Shown here one piece after another: positions 31,731 through 44,464 of a DNA stretch of 64,000 nucleotides; position 1 is the stretch's first letter, and each line of letters begins with the position of its first letter. A model generated the notes under the pieces. It was not told the DNA's origin. It saw nothing but the letters and a program-made list of their open reading frames with translations, and did not search any database. This DNA is from Nepenthes gracilis (taxonomy: Eukaryota; Streptophyta; Magnoliopsida; Caryophyllales; Nepenthaceae), in the NCBI GenBank assembly GCA_033239525.1, contig BSYO01000005.1, positions 23,666,519 to 23,730,518 on the forward strand, in the 5' to 3' direction. Both the position numbers and the translations under genes were made by a program.

Positions 31731-33217
31731 GTTACTCTCAAGTTATGCCCCCGTAGAAGTGAGAAAAACTATAGCAAACATTACAAAAATGAGTTCTTTT
31801 AGCTCCTCTGCATAACGGGGAATTGTTTGGATCTTCCGTCAAGTCTGACAAATTGCTTGGTCTAATTTGTCTTTACAAACCAGACTTTGAGGCCTCAAAT
31901 CTGTTGGCATGGCCGCTAAAGGGCATGCAAAATCCTATATCTGTAGGCTAAGGCCAGCGAAAACAGTTAGTCCAGTTCCCTTTGAAATGGGTGACAATTA
32001 TCTTTCCAAACATGGAAAGTGTAGAGATTGCATGAACAGTTAGTCAGATTCCCTTGAAATGGAGGACAATTATCTTGCAAACATCGAAGTGTAGATATTG
32101 TGGTTATGGGAAGGAGTTGGACGAGTTGTTGAAAAATACAAAAGGGCTCGAGTTTTGGTTTAACTTTTAATAAGAACTTTTAAAAAGCTATGGAGAGTTA
32201 AAATTTATGTAGAATTGTATCTCATAAAATTATAGAAACTTGTGAAATGTATTCTGTTTGGTTTGCACGATCTAAAATTGTAAAAATTTAATTTTCATAT
32301 CTGTCAAGTCCACTAGGTTTATTATTTTCCACAGCGTTCACAATTCTTCTGTGGATGTTGCATGTAGAAATATGGAATCATACTTGGACAAAATATAATT
32401 AAATATCTCCACATTTTTCATATTTTTCCACCATTTGATTTGCACAGTTTTCCACCATTTTGATTTCCATAGTGTCCTGCTCCTAACCAAACATAATATA
32501 CTTATGAAATCACCTAGTTGTATACAAATTTATTTAGTTTTACACATTAAGAGAAGGATGCCAAACCGTGCAGTTTATTGAGTTTTTGGGAGGAGAAAGT
32601 CTGAGTTGGTGGCCATCTTTAGTCACCATCCCAGAGTAGAGACTTATTTCCTGAATTAGGGTTTTCCTTTCCTCCCTTTTTTTTGAACTGCATGAAGATA
32701 CTACCCAATTTTTCCTTTATATTCAACATGAAACTGTATACATAAGCTGTCCAGAATACGTTAGGTGTTTCAATGATTTATGTCATACTCCATGTTTATA
32801 GGTCTCCCTGCCAAGTGAGGTAGCATACTTACTGTCAGTCTAACTTAGTAAAACCATATTGGTTCAAGTTTCCTATTAGGGAGTGTTTGGCTGAGTAGCT
32901 GTTGAGATGTTAGATAGGGATAAATTGCATAAAAATTCAAACGTAGACCCTACACAAGCTATGATAGTAAAACAAAATGTTAGAAATCCATTATCAAAAT
33001 TTAGAAGAATCAAAGTCACACTTAAAAATATTGCAATTGCATTCTCATTTCTCTATCTCCAAACCAAATAAGAAATTTATTTACTACCCCGTTTACTTGA
33101 AATGATTTTCTTTACACACGCAATGCAAATTTACAAGAATATCACAGGAAACTGAATGCTTCAGGGCTGAGCTGGATTTTTCTCGATTTGAATCATCTTC
33201 ATGAGGTATTCCCAACG
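31731..33217. other. Spacer and probable 3' UTR of the MAP70 gene
   Basis: No coding sequence was recognised. The part next to 33218 should contain the 3' UTR of the MAP70-type gene. A short repeat pair (AGTTAGTCCAGTTCCCTTTG near 31967 and AGTTAGTCAGATTCCCTTG near 32039) lies about 72 bp apart. Confidence 0.5.
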
Positions 33218-36200
33218 TTACTGCACCAGCGAAGGACTTTATGAGTTAGAAAATAACATTTTACTTGATGACTGCAGTAGTAATACAGAAATTTTGGTGC
33301 TATTTCTAAGGTTATTTATATTTAGGGGAATTAAAAAAAGGGGTGCATGAGGCTTTCACATTATGGGATTTTCACTTATTATTGTAGGAAAATTATTTCC
33401 TTAGTCTGAACCATGACCTTGGGTCACAACAGAGCAACTTTAACATCGTGCAAAATTCATCTGTTCAGAAAATTGAGAATATTTAGAAGAAAATTGCCCA
33501 AGTTCCGACTTACCTTTTCAGTGAAAATTTTGTTCCTGATCCTTTTATTGTCATCTATCTTGGCTAATATCATCACTTTTTCCCTAGTCGAGGTTTTCAC
33601 TTTCCTTGATTCCACTTCAATCGCCTTTGTCAGTGTATCAATCTTTTTCATGAGCATCTAGCAGCAAGTTCTAGCATGGTGAGATTAAATATTCTCCAGC
33701 CGAAGACTAAAGGAAAATCGAATCACAAAGTGGTAACTAACTGATCATTACCTTGATTTCTTCATTTTTGTTGTTTAAATTAGTATCTTTATCCTCGCAA
33801 GACTTCCTTAAACCGATGACCTCTTTCTGAAGCCTATCATATAGGAACCCTGAAACCACATCTTCACCGTCACAATCTGCTGTTTTCTTTCTCTGTGACT
33901 CGTCTTTGCCTTCATGCTTAACCTTATTTTCCCCACCAACTACATCATCACAACGTTTTTCAAAATTTGCATTGGTCTCTTCATTTGCTATTGTTTCTGC
34001 ATTTTCCGCTTCGCTGCTGTCAACAACCTTACTTTTTGATACCTGCAAACTTCTTCTCAGCATCTTACCCCCCAAAACATACTTCTGTTGCGTATCGCCC
34101 CCTCGTTTCACTTGTTCAGCCACATTGCCAGCTCCTTCTATAATAACCTTTTTCAAAGAAGGCTGTGGCGTGGATTTCTTCCTTAGTCCAGAATTATTTG
34201 ATAGGAAACCAAGGATGTGTTTGGATTTGGGAGTTTTTGGCGAGCAGTGAATTGCATTAAGATTTGCAGAGAAACCCGAGGCGTGCTTTAGGCCTTCTTC
34301 CAGAGTCTTTAGCCTCAACTTTAATTTGTCCTGTAAGTTGATTTTCATATCAAGAGGAAACCAAAGAACATTATACAATCAAGTCACGTACCACTCGTGT
34401 GTAGATGGATATTCACCTTGAGCTGTGCTTCAGCCCTTGCTGTTCTCTCGGTTATGGCTAGCTTGTCTCTTAGACGTTGCATCTCTGCCTGGAAACGATA
34501 ACAATGCAGTCATTTAAGACTAATAAACCACAGGTTTCTATTTTATAATTTTGTTTCCACCTACATGAAATCTCTCTGTTGAGATCTCAGAGATCAAACC
34601 AAACGAGTAGACAAATTCTGTATTTCCTCACTTCTTTGATAGATTTTCATGGGGTTACTCTTGACAGAATTTCATTTTACTAATCTTGATCTTCTATGAT
34701 TTCCCTCACTAAAATTCAAGCCAAACAAAAGTTGCTTTGTAATGATCTGACGGAATTGTATCTACCTGCAACAACTGCCGCTCTTCGAGCCACTGCTTGA
34801 CCGGCATAACCCGGTTCCTTTCATCTTTCCACTCATTAGCCACCACGGTTGCCACCCGGTTTGCTGAAATTCTAGCTCTTGCCAGCTCCCTCTCTAGAAT
34901 CCTTTTCTCCTCCTAAGTTTATGAATAAAAACCAAGGTCTATGAGTTGAAAGACTTAAGTTCGTGTAGACTTCTGGAAAGTCATTACTCAATCACGCTAA
35001 ACATTCATCTTACATTCAGTTCAGAAATTTGACGACGATAGTCACGGATGACATTCGCAGCAGCTCCACCTGCCAGAATGGCCTCCTCGAGTTCCTGGAT
35101 GGTTTCGCTTAGCTTTTCAACCTCCAAGACTTTTTGACGGTTGGTTTTTTCAAGTATTCTGTTCTCCTCCTGGAAGATCTCGATCTGTCTCTTCAGCTCG
35201 AAGTTCTGGTTTTGTATCTCCTCGACGATTAGAGCCCTTTCAAGAGCACTCCTCAGAATCCTCTCTGTTTCGAGCAGTGCTGCCTCTTTTGATTTGGTGA
35301 GACGTTCCAAAGCTTTCTTATCCTCCATTAATAATGCAATCTGTAAGAGGAAGACACATGAGATTTGGAACTTGGAGTTACTGTTTTCATTGGAATTCAC
35401 AGTGGAGTGTTTTCGTTTACCTTCCAATGGCTATGCACAGAGGATGGTGTATTCTGATATTGTTTGGGAAATCATCGTCATGAAATTTTGATGTGACAAC
35501 ATTAAAGGTATGTTATGTTCTAAAATTCAGCCATATAAAATTACTGATTTGAAGAGTTCTGTCGTATTTATAAAAATAAATCTTAAAATTGTTTTAGGTT
35601 ATTGAAAAGTATTTAAAAATTTTTTAACTTATATATATTTTATATCTTTACAAAACATGTAGATTAGGTTTCTTTGATGATTCAAAAATAATTATAACAT
35701 GCAAATTTAATCTACCAGCAACAAAGATAAATAAAAAAAATGGCTAGCATATATTAACTGAAATATCACGATCTGTCACCGTTATGGTGACATGAGGGGA
35801 TATTTTTGAGGCATACGAATTTCTGATACCAATACATATTTATCAATATTTGAAATGAGCGTGGAAAATTTCTTATATATCTACCTTATTCTTGTATATT
35901 TTGATGTTGGCTTCAAGAGGAGCGACGATGGATTCAAGGGGCACAGCAACATCATCCTTCTGATTGGCGTGCACCCTTCTAAGAGTCACTTCGGCAGCAT
36001 ATTGAGCAGCCAATGCATCCTTCTTCTCGTCGTTGAGCCGTTTGATCTCAAGATTCTGCATTCGACAAGATTTTTAATCCGTGTTATGGATTTTTACCGC
36101 TCGGTAACGAACCGGTTTATATGAAGTCGTGGAAGATACAAAATAAAACAGCACCTTTTGTTGCAGACGGATCTCAGAAGCTCTAAGCTTCCCGTCGAGT

Positions 36201-39189
36201 TTGCTGATTTCGTTCTCGAGCTGCAGAGTGACATACCCACAAACATATTTAGCTGAGAATCATGTGAGACTGTATGTTCCGAGCTTTGCATCACTACATG
36301 ATCCAAATCAATTCGACAAAAGTTGCATATGCAGTAGATTTGATTAAAATCAAATCTAAAGCAATGTGTAATCCACTGCTCTTATTTGTATTATGCATAT
36401 GCAATTATGCTCATAGCTTCAGAGTACCTCTTCTACAGCCTTTGTCTTGAGCGCTTCAGCGGCTCTTAAAGCCTTGATTTCTCCTTGAGCAACCCCCAAC
36501 TCTTTATCCTTCTCTGCAGCAAATATCATAGACAAAATGGCTCAAATAGCTGACACACAGCAAACGAGCCCGAGTCAAGTTGAGCCGAGACATGCCCTAC
36601 AAACCCCCCCCCTAACCCACCAATCGCGTCGTGGTGACCCAATCCGGCTCATGCTGTAATCAAGTCTTACGGTTCTTGTGGGGGTCCTTTTAATTTTTAA
36701 TCAATTCTTGTGCTTTTAACATAATTTTATCATCACAACTTAGAATCTAATCTCGCAGTTCGTTCACATTATTTCCTACTGATGTTTGACATTGGCTTAC
36801 ATTTGTTTGGTTGGTACGGACGAGGACGAGGGAACTTTTGTTGATTTGCTTAGATGTTGGAAATTTTTTAAAAATAGTTGATTAGTTCAAAGTAAAAAGT
36901 AGAATTTATCAAAATATAAACAAATTAATTTTAATTTTTTATATATTTTTTGTAATTTTTTAAAATATTTAAAGATGTAAACCCTTTTTCTCTTGATTTT
37001 TCTTAAAACTACATGGACCATTAGCAAATATATGTTTTTCTTAATATTTGGTTTTTGGAAAAAAAAAATAATATACTAAAATTTAGAAATACATATGATA
37101 CGTTTTGGATCCGAGCTTTGGACGGATTCGGGTTTAATTGCTTTTCGGATCCTATCACCGTCCTATGCGTTCGGGATCTTGCACACCACAACAAACAACG
37201 AGAAATCAGGAAAAACAGACTCGCTCTTCAATTTATCTTCCGACGTTCAAATTAATAATTAGCCTTCCAAGAAAAAGAAGGTAAAAACAGATTATACTGA
37301 AATGAATATAAGGTGAGAGATTCGAGAGTGAAGATCGGAGGTGCATTCATGGAGAGCGGCTTTGGTCGTGGAGCACTCGTTGAGAGCTACCTTTCTGAGT
37401 ACTGAGTTCGCTAGAAACTAATAGTAGAAGAGAGAGTAGAGTAATTGGATGTTTTAGAGTAGGAGAGCTTGCGTAAGTTTGAGTATGTAAAAGAGCATGT
37501 CCATGGAGAGAGTCTCCATTGCCTCTTATAATCGTGGGCCTTTACTGTCTTCCTTAGGTGGTGAGATGGGATGCTCGCCTTTTAAGATGATCATTTTCTT
37601 TCCTTGTGTGAATGCGGGTGTCATTTTGGGTCGCAATGGTCCGAAATGAGGATTCTCTCATTTCGCGGTAATATTGCGCGCAATGAACGTTGAGGTTTCC
37701 GATGTAAGTCGTACGCTAATTTGAGTGCTATACTTCTACGATACGTTCTGATTCTGAAAAATTTTCATTACAAAAGGAATTGTCATTCTTAGAGTTTTAG
37801 AGAATTAGGACAAACAACCGTTAGCCATAGAAAAGGGTGCATCGACTGATTTCGATTTGAGCCGTGTTTGCTTTGGGTTGCATCCGGTTTACTTGGGAGC
37901 CTTCTCCAGTCAACTGGAGCATTGACTGTCCCATGTATAAGTGGGTCGCTATACATTTTGAACCACTTACCATTTTGGATCGGCCTGCTATAACTATCCC
38001 CATCAATAAGTATTTAGGAATAATATGACAATAAATATTACGTCATGAAAAGTTATTATTTTGACGAGAAAAAATTTTATAATGTAAGGTTTATAAGTTT
38101 AAATATTTTATATAGTAGGTAACACTGTAGATGGAAGAGTCAGTTGACGCCGGCCACCGTGGTTGGGCAGCACGGCGAGGCGGTGGTGATTGGCAGTGAC
38201 TGAAAGCTGCAATTTCCTTAATTTAAATCATTATCACACTATTTTTCTGATATTTGTTGCTCTGAATTTCATAATGATAAATGTTTTCACGGAAGAATTA
38301 TTTCTCTCGCAAAACGCGATCCATCCATGCAACGTAGTAAAAACTTCTGAAGTACTGAATATCTTCAGAAGATAATATTCCAACCCAATCTTGATAAGTG
38401 CTTGCAATTCAACATTATTTAATCTTTATATTTTCATTTATCATTGCATTAGTCTATTATTATTGTTATAAATTGATGAATAATTGAAAATTCATCCCCA
38501 AATAGTATATCAGCTTTATAATTAAAAGAAGGAAAGGAAAGGAAGATACTTACTTGTGAGAGTAGAACTACAGAAACAGCAGAAATAGAAAATTGATGGT
38601 GGAAATCGGAATCTTTTCAGTTCAATGATCTTTCTACTAAAGACAGAATCAAGTTTCAGAGAATATTGAGGAAACCCATTACCAGATAAGTATGAAACAG
38701 AGACATCATTTGATTTAAATAAATCTCTCTCTCTCTATATTACAAAATAAGACTGTATAATATAACAACTATCTTACACTCACACCTTCAAATTAAGCAT
38801 TAAGATGCGGAAAGGTGAAGGCCGCCTGTAGCTTAATGAAAGGGTGAAGATGGAGCAGGAAGTAAAAATAAACAGTGACAAAGCTTTGGCCTAGTTACTG
38901 GAACAGAAAAACAGAGTAACGCCATAGATTTTCTTTGCAAGCCAGCAAAATTTCGGCAGACTCATTAGTGGTGAAGATTCTGGGCTTTCAACTTATAAGA
39001 TGAGTCTAATATATTTGAATTTATTATTATGATTATTTTGAAGCGTGAGTGAAGGAAATAAGACAAGCAGTATGCAATTAAAAACAATAAACCTTTGAGT
39101 AAATTTTGCAGGCGATTGAGCTCGAAGACGACAGGGTCCGGTTGAGAAACAGAGAGTTCCCACTGCTTAAGTTCTTCGAAAGCCGGCAT
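33218..39189 (-). CDS. MAP70.5-like: MAP70-family microtubule-associated protein (MAP70-5-like)
   Basis: MAP70 proteins are plant-specific, coiled-coil proteins that bind cortical microtubules and act in cell-wall patterning. Minus-strand coding exons, all with GT-AG borders and matching phase: 39189-39093, 36513-36428, 36220-36155, 36055-35885, 35340-35014, 34912-34766, 34488-34417, 34330-33752 and 33657-33514, total 563 codons. A following acceptor at 33221-33223 gives an immediate TAA (33220-33218). The start MPAFEELKQWELSVSQPDPV, then VVFELNRLQN, and the short length favour the MAP70-5 type over the longer MAP70-1 type. Conserved blocks include ATLRRVHANQKDD-like VTLRRVHANQKDD, ALERLTKSKEAALLE, ILAGGAAANVIRDY, ANRVATVVANEWKD, and PVKQWLEERQLLQ. 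Nearly all of the first 400 residues are predicted coiled coil; the long eighth exon is the variable Ser/Lys-rich part. No break was seen. The exact last exon is the weakest point. Confidence 0.9.
36514..39092 (-). other. Intron 1 of the MAP70 gene (2.6 kb)
   Basis: Donor AAAG|GTTTAT at 39092 and acceptor CTGCAG at 36519-36514. It holds AT-rich sequence and a GC-balanced patch (about 37080-37700) in which the minus strand has CT-rich, leader-like sequence; no coding exon was recognised there. An alternative promoter is possible but unsupported. Confidence 0.75.
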
Positions 39190-39287
39190 TATTCAGTCTG
39201 GATTCTCGGATTTTGCAGAAGAGAGAGATTTTTTTTTGGTGACAGAGAATCCTTTCACAACTGAACCTCTCACTGCAAACAGGGCCT

Positions 39288-39295
39288 CTTATATA
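39288..39295 (-). promoter_or_regulatory. TATA box of the MAP70 gene
   Basis: Minus strand TATATAAG within GCTTATATAAGAGG, about 100 bp upstream of the ATG at 39189. A (CT)n tract lies just upstream, and no better TATA lies nearby. Confidence 0.7.
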
Positions 39296-39305
39296 AGCTG
39301 CAGCT

Positions 39306-39331
39306 TGAGAGAGAGAGAGAGAGAGAGAGAC
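39306..39331 (+). repeat. (GA)n / (CT)n tract in the MAP70 promoter
   Basis: About 12 GA units on the + strand, some 10 bp upstream (for the gene) of its TATA box. Such tracts are common in plant core promoters and can bind BPC/GAGA-type factors. Confidence 0.75.
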
Positions 39332-39399
39332 AGAGACGAGCTTCCCAAGCTGCGAAGCGAAAATGACAAGCACAGGAAACATGCCGGAGAAGCCGCCCG

Positions 39400-42300
39400 G
39401 ACTCCCTCCTAATAAAATTATTAGGAATATGATTACATTAATAACATTACATGGTAAGTTTGATGTTATAATGTTAATTATTTACTAATACGTATAATCA
39501 TCATAATATGTTAAATTATATTTTAATTAAAAAATAAATAACATTGGAGGAATATTTTTAAACCCCTTTAGATTATCATTGAATAATATAATATTTTATT
39601 TATATATATTAATAGATTTATGGAAAAATAAGTAATGTTATTTTTAGGATATTGATTTGGTATTTTAAAATATATTTTTTTATATTTTTATATATCTTAT
39701 CTTATTCCTTTTTGGTTGCCGTTACTTGGGGTTTTGGGGGTGATTCCTTTTTTTTTTTTAAGAAAAGAGAGGCTTTTTTTTTTACATATTAAATATTTAT
39801 TTTTAAATAAATAATTATAATTTAATAATTAATTTTAATTATTTTTTACATTTTAAAATTAATTAACATATAGTCATTTATTTAAAAATAAATGATTTAA
39901 ATTAAAAAAAATTAAACTCCATTGTTTACAGAGATAAAGCCACCTTAGTCCGTTACTTGGGAAGGGGGCACTTCTTTTCCTATTTGTTTAAACTTCTTTC
40001 ATTATTATTATGAGTTTATTTAATTTTTTTCTCTTTTGAATTTCTCTTTATTTTTATTGACAATAAAATAAAAAATATTTGTATTAAATATTTATTTTTT
40101 TTAAAAGTAATTGTTCCGTTGTTAGCAAAACAAATAATATATATATATTATTTTCTTTAATATTTTTTTATTTTTCTTACTTTTTCTATTTTATTCAGAT
40201 TTACTAATAATAAAATAAAGTCTAAATGAAAATATAAATCATAAGTCGCTTTGTCTCATGCTTGCAAAAACTCTTTTATTATTATTTTTATTTTAGAAAA
40301 AAAAGTGAAATTTCTTTAAATTATATGTTTGATAATTTGCGAATCAAAGTTTGCTTAGAGACATAAACAGAGGAAAAGATGAAACTTTTATGACAATCAA
40401 TTTATATTTTTTAATTAAATATTTTTAAAAAATACTAACAACACATTATTTAAATTTTTTCCTTAAAAATCAGCTTGATATGATCTGTGAGTTACTCTCT
40501 ATTTTTTTTTACATATATAATTTTTAATTGAATTTTTATAAATAAATATTATAAAGCACTTTAAATTAAAAACTAAAAATAACTAGATTTTTTTTTACTG
40601 TAAAGATTAAAATATAAAAATAAACATCCCTTGATATGGATTATTGAGATGGTAATGGGCAATGAGCCATAAATTATTTGTTTAATCAGCAAATCTGTTA
40701 TTGAATCATGCTTTGTTATTTTAGTAAAAATCAACCCACCTTAATTAATATGTTTTTTAATATACAAAATAATCTACGCTTTTACCCTATTTTTCACAAA
40801 ATTACCTAAATTTTCAATTATTTGAAAAAAAAATCTATATTTTATAATCCAATAAAATTTTAACACCTAATTTTTTTTTAGAAAAAAATATTTTATTACT
40901 ACTTCTAATTAAATTTGTAAATAATTTTGCACTTTTGTCTAAAATAAACTATTTTAGGGTCTTTATTAAAACTATTAAATTTTGAAATAGGTTCCTAGAA
41001 AATCTCAAATTATACAATTTATATTTATTTATAAGGTACAAATTTTGAATTATAATTTTAATTATAGATAATTAAGTTAGATAAAAAACTTATTGATGTT
41101 AAATAAAAATTTGGGTTAATGTTAATTATCTGATCAAATTACATCAAATTAAATGACATCTGACCTGTAACTAACATATGCACACGCGTATTTTAGACAA
41201 AAAGGATACGGCTGAAGGATATATTTGGGACGGTCGAGTTTTATTATTTTTATAAAAATTTTAATATCGTTTTATGTTAAGAAATTGCAATTAGTATCAT
41301 AATAAGGTGCTAATCACTATTAATTGAAAGGAGTAAACAAACTGAAGTGGCTTGAAAGAACAAGAAGGATTTCCATAAATGAAGAGCCTCTCTCTCTTTG
41401 CTTATAAGTCTGGGATGATTATAATTGAATTAACGACAAGATCAGAAAGAAGAAGATGATGAAGACGATGATGCAAACAAACGCTAATCTCTTGGCTCTT
41501 GCCATTTGGCAATACTTAAACATTTCCATCTTCACCAACAATCAATAATTCTGAAAAAATGACATGTTTTTGGAAAAAAAAAAGAAAAATAATAATAATC
41601 AAATGTGCTTGTGATTAAGATGTTGATGGGTATTTTTTTTTTTTTTTTGGGGGTAATTTCCAAAGTTAAATCATAAATCAAAGGATTAGAAAATGTCAAA
41701 GTTTTGAAAGGGATATTTGGAAATGGTGTTAGGATAAGATAAGAGAGGTCATGATCTATAGCTCTCTTGGGCAGGTAAATGTTAATTCCATTTACAAATT
41801 GTCAACATTTAATTCATGGATTATTTTGTGGATTTTATTTCTCTCTAATGGTAGGCCAATTAAGAAAATATGTATAATCTTGCTTATATTCTTAGTATGT
41901 AGAAATGTTTAAAAATTTTCATAAATTTAAAATAAATTTAAAAAATAATAGAAAAAAATTAATAATTGATAGAGCTACCAAAAAAAAATTGAAGTTAGAC
42001 ATGTTTAGGCTTTTGGCTATTATCTTAGTTCAAATTCAGCTTGATAAGAAATAAATAAGCTCGGGCTTAATTTCTACTATGTTCTTGGCTTCGTCTATTT
42101 ATGTATAGATTATCGATTATAGATTAGGTTTTTTATGTATCAATAAATTGAGTGAGATCGAATAAAGTCAGGTAGAGTTTAATTTATTAGTCAAATCAGC
42201 TTTATTTTAATATATTAAAATGATACCATCTTTAATAAAAAGATTAGGTACTTTTACCTATTTTGAAATATGTAATATTATTAGTCTTGTGTATTAAACC

Positions 42301-42453
42301 ACTTTCTATTATTTAGTAGCGTATAATGAGGATTGTTAGGTAGACTTTATATAAATATCTTTAAATATATTTAATAATATAATGCCTTATCCCTTCATCA
42401 TATTAATAGACCACATAAAATAAATAAAGAGATGAATATTATATCACCTAAGG
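39400..42453. other. AT-rich intergenic spacer
   Basis: Only a 30-codon ORF at 41456-41548 stands out. The rest is A/T-rich with many homopolymer runs and no recognisable element. Confidence 0.5.
41456..41548 (+). CDS. Possible 30-residue small ORF
   Basis: The ORF starts MMKTMMQTNANLLALAIWQY and ends FTNNQ. A CT-rich stretch and a TATA-like GCTTATAAG (about 41399-41407) lie 50-55 bp upstream, and the leader is purine-rich (GAAAGAAGAAG before the ATG). The middle is hydrophobic, like a short signal or membrane segment. I do not recognise a family. It may also be the first exon of a longer or lost gene, or chance. Confidence 0.2.
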   Translation: MMKTMMQTNANLLALAIWQYLNISIFTNNQ

Positions 42454-44464
42454 TGTTACAAATTCAACCCAAAAGTATGTAATAATAATTATTATTAAAA
42501 CTCATAAAATAAATTTTCAACTAAGAAGCATCCAAATACGATATCTAAATTCGTGTCAAATCTAACAAAATGCCAAAATAGCATCAACAATAATAAGAAA
42601 TAACGCCAACTATTATATGATTTCTCCAAACTACATATCTAGACATCCAAATTTGTCAAAATATGCTCAAAATGCCCGTAAGTAAAAATGATAATCTAAA
42701 TAACACAAATTCATATTACTAACCCAACATAAACCAAAATTACAACAATCTAAATATTAGAATAATCCAAATCTTGCATTCTAGACAATACAATATTTTA
42801 ATATCAATCTATCTATCATTCTTTAAATATTGAAATACATCAAATACAATTACAACTTAACTATAAAACTAATAATCTCAAAATATAAATAAAATCTCGA
42901 TCAATGTCCTTATCCAAGCTCCCTGTAAGACATCCGTAATCCTCTTATTTAAATGGGGTCAGAAATAATAATATCGTAAATTGAATACTCAATAAGTATC
43001 AGTATATAAATATATAATAAAATCACCATATCTATAAATCAAAGTGAATGAACAAAATCTATAAAACATGTACAAAGTCCCATATAATTAAAAAATCCAA
43101 ACTTGCTAATATAACAAACCTACAAAGAGTCCAAATGTAATCTCGTATGGAGAGTGTATGATCTAAAAATGAATATCAAACAATTCAAAATTAACTAAAA
43201 TCTGATATCCAAATTCAAATGACAGTTGAAATCTTCAAATCTCAAATTGAAAGTCTCAAATATCAAATCAAATATTTGTAAATATCTTGAAAATTAAAAT
43301 CATATAAAAATTAGATAATCAAATATCAAAAGACAAACATTAATAAATCGTTATACATACTCTCAATAACCATAATACGATTTAAATTTATAAGTGGGTC
43401 GTTTACATATTTTTATCTATAGACACAAATGCCACTTTTTTTTTACCACCAGTAGATAATATGTGTAATTTTTAAATCTTTTTGAATATATTATAACATC
43501 CGAATGCGTTAATTTTGTTTAATTTTTTTCGATAGTTCTCAATAAAATATTAAACCAGAAAGCTATATAAAAAATATTAAAAACTTTTTTAATTGATAGA
43601 AAAGTACAAAACTTTCACATTGAAAAAATATAAATACAAAATTTTTTATTATATAGAAAAATACAAATATCGAAGCGATAGTAAAATAGAACTCGTTCCG
43701 AAACACATACATAGAATATCATATGCAAAAATCATATGTAAGATTTTGTGACTTTTTTTTAATAAATATTCTTATACATAATATAACATCTGAAAATATT
43801 TATATATTTTTACAAAATAAGTAAAATTTTTAAATATTGACAAAATCAAAATAGAATCGCAAAAGATTTGATAAAACTCTATACATGCTCATATATTCAA
43901 AGTAGGGCAAGTAAAAATGACATGCATATATAATAAATACCAAATGTAAGTAAAATTTAAAGAAAATAAAAATAGACTAAAAATAGGATTTAAAAATATT
44001 TATTTTTTATCTCTAATCTGATAATTTTGACCAAAAGATATTTTAAAGTCCCTCTTCTTCTCTTTCTATCTCTTTCTTCCCTCTCTTTCTCTCTCTTTTC
44101 TCTTCCTTTCTGGCACAAATGCTCAAAAAACAGTGCATAGGTCTTTATACAAACGAATCGGTGCACAAGTGCCCGTTAGACATACATTAAGTGCCGCAAT
44201 TAACCACAGTTATGCATAAGTATCGCCTCAGGTGCAATTTAAGTATGAACAATCTACCAAAATTACGTTCAAGCGCTCCAGAGGCACTCCTCAAGTAGAC
44301 CCAATCTGTCAAAAATTTTGCATGAGTGCATATCAAGTGTATTTCAAATACCAAATCTACTTTATTCTTTAAAATTTTTATCAAATTTATATCATATAAT
44401 TATTTTTAATATATCAAAATAAACTAATAATATCAAATAAATTAAGTAAAAACTAGATATTACA
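42454..44464 (-). mobile_element. Probable old solo LTR, related to the one at 29431-31730
   Basis: On the minus strand it starts TGTAATATCTAGTTTTTACT at 44464 and ends GAATTTGTAACA at 42454, 2011 bp. The start is similar to that of the 29431-31730 LTR, and both contain the GTAATCCTCTTATTTAAATG / CAATGCG...CTACTCTAAATGG-like block (here about 42937-42957). A pyrimidine-rich patch (44041-44110) is in the corresponding place. The flanking pentamers TAAGG and TGGGG agree at only three of five positions, both differences being A/G, so the target duplication is weak. Confidence 0.45.
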
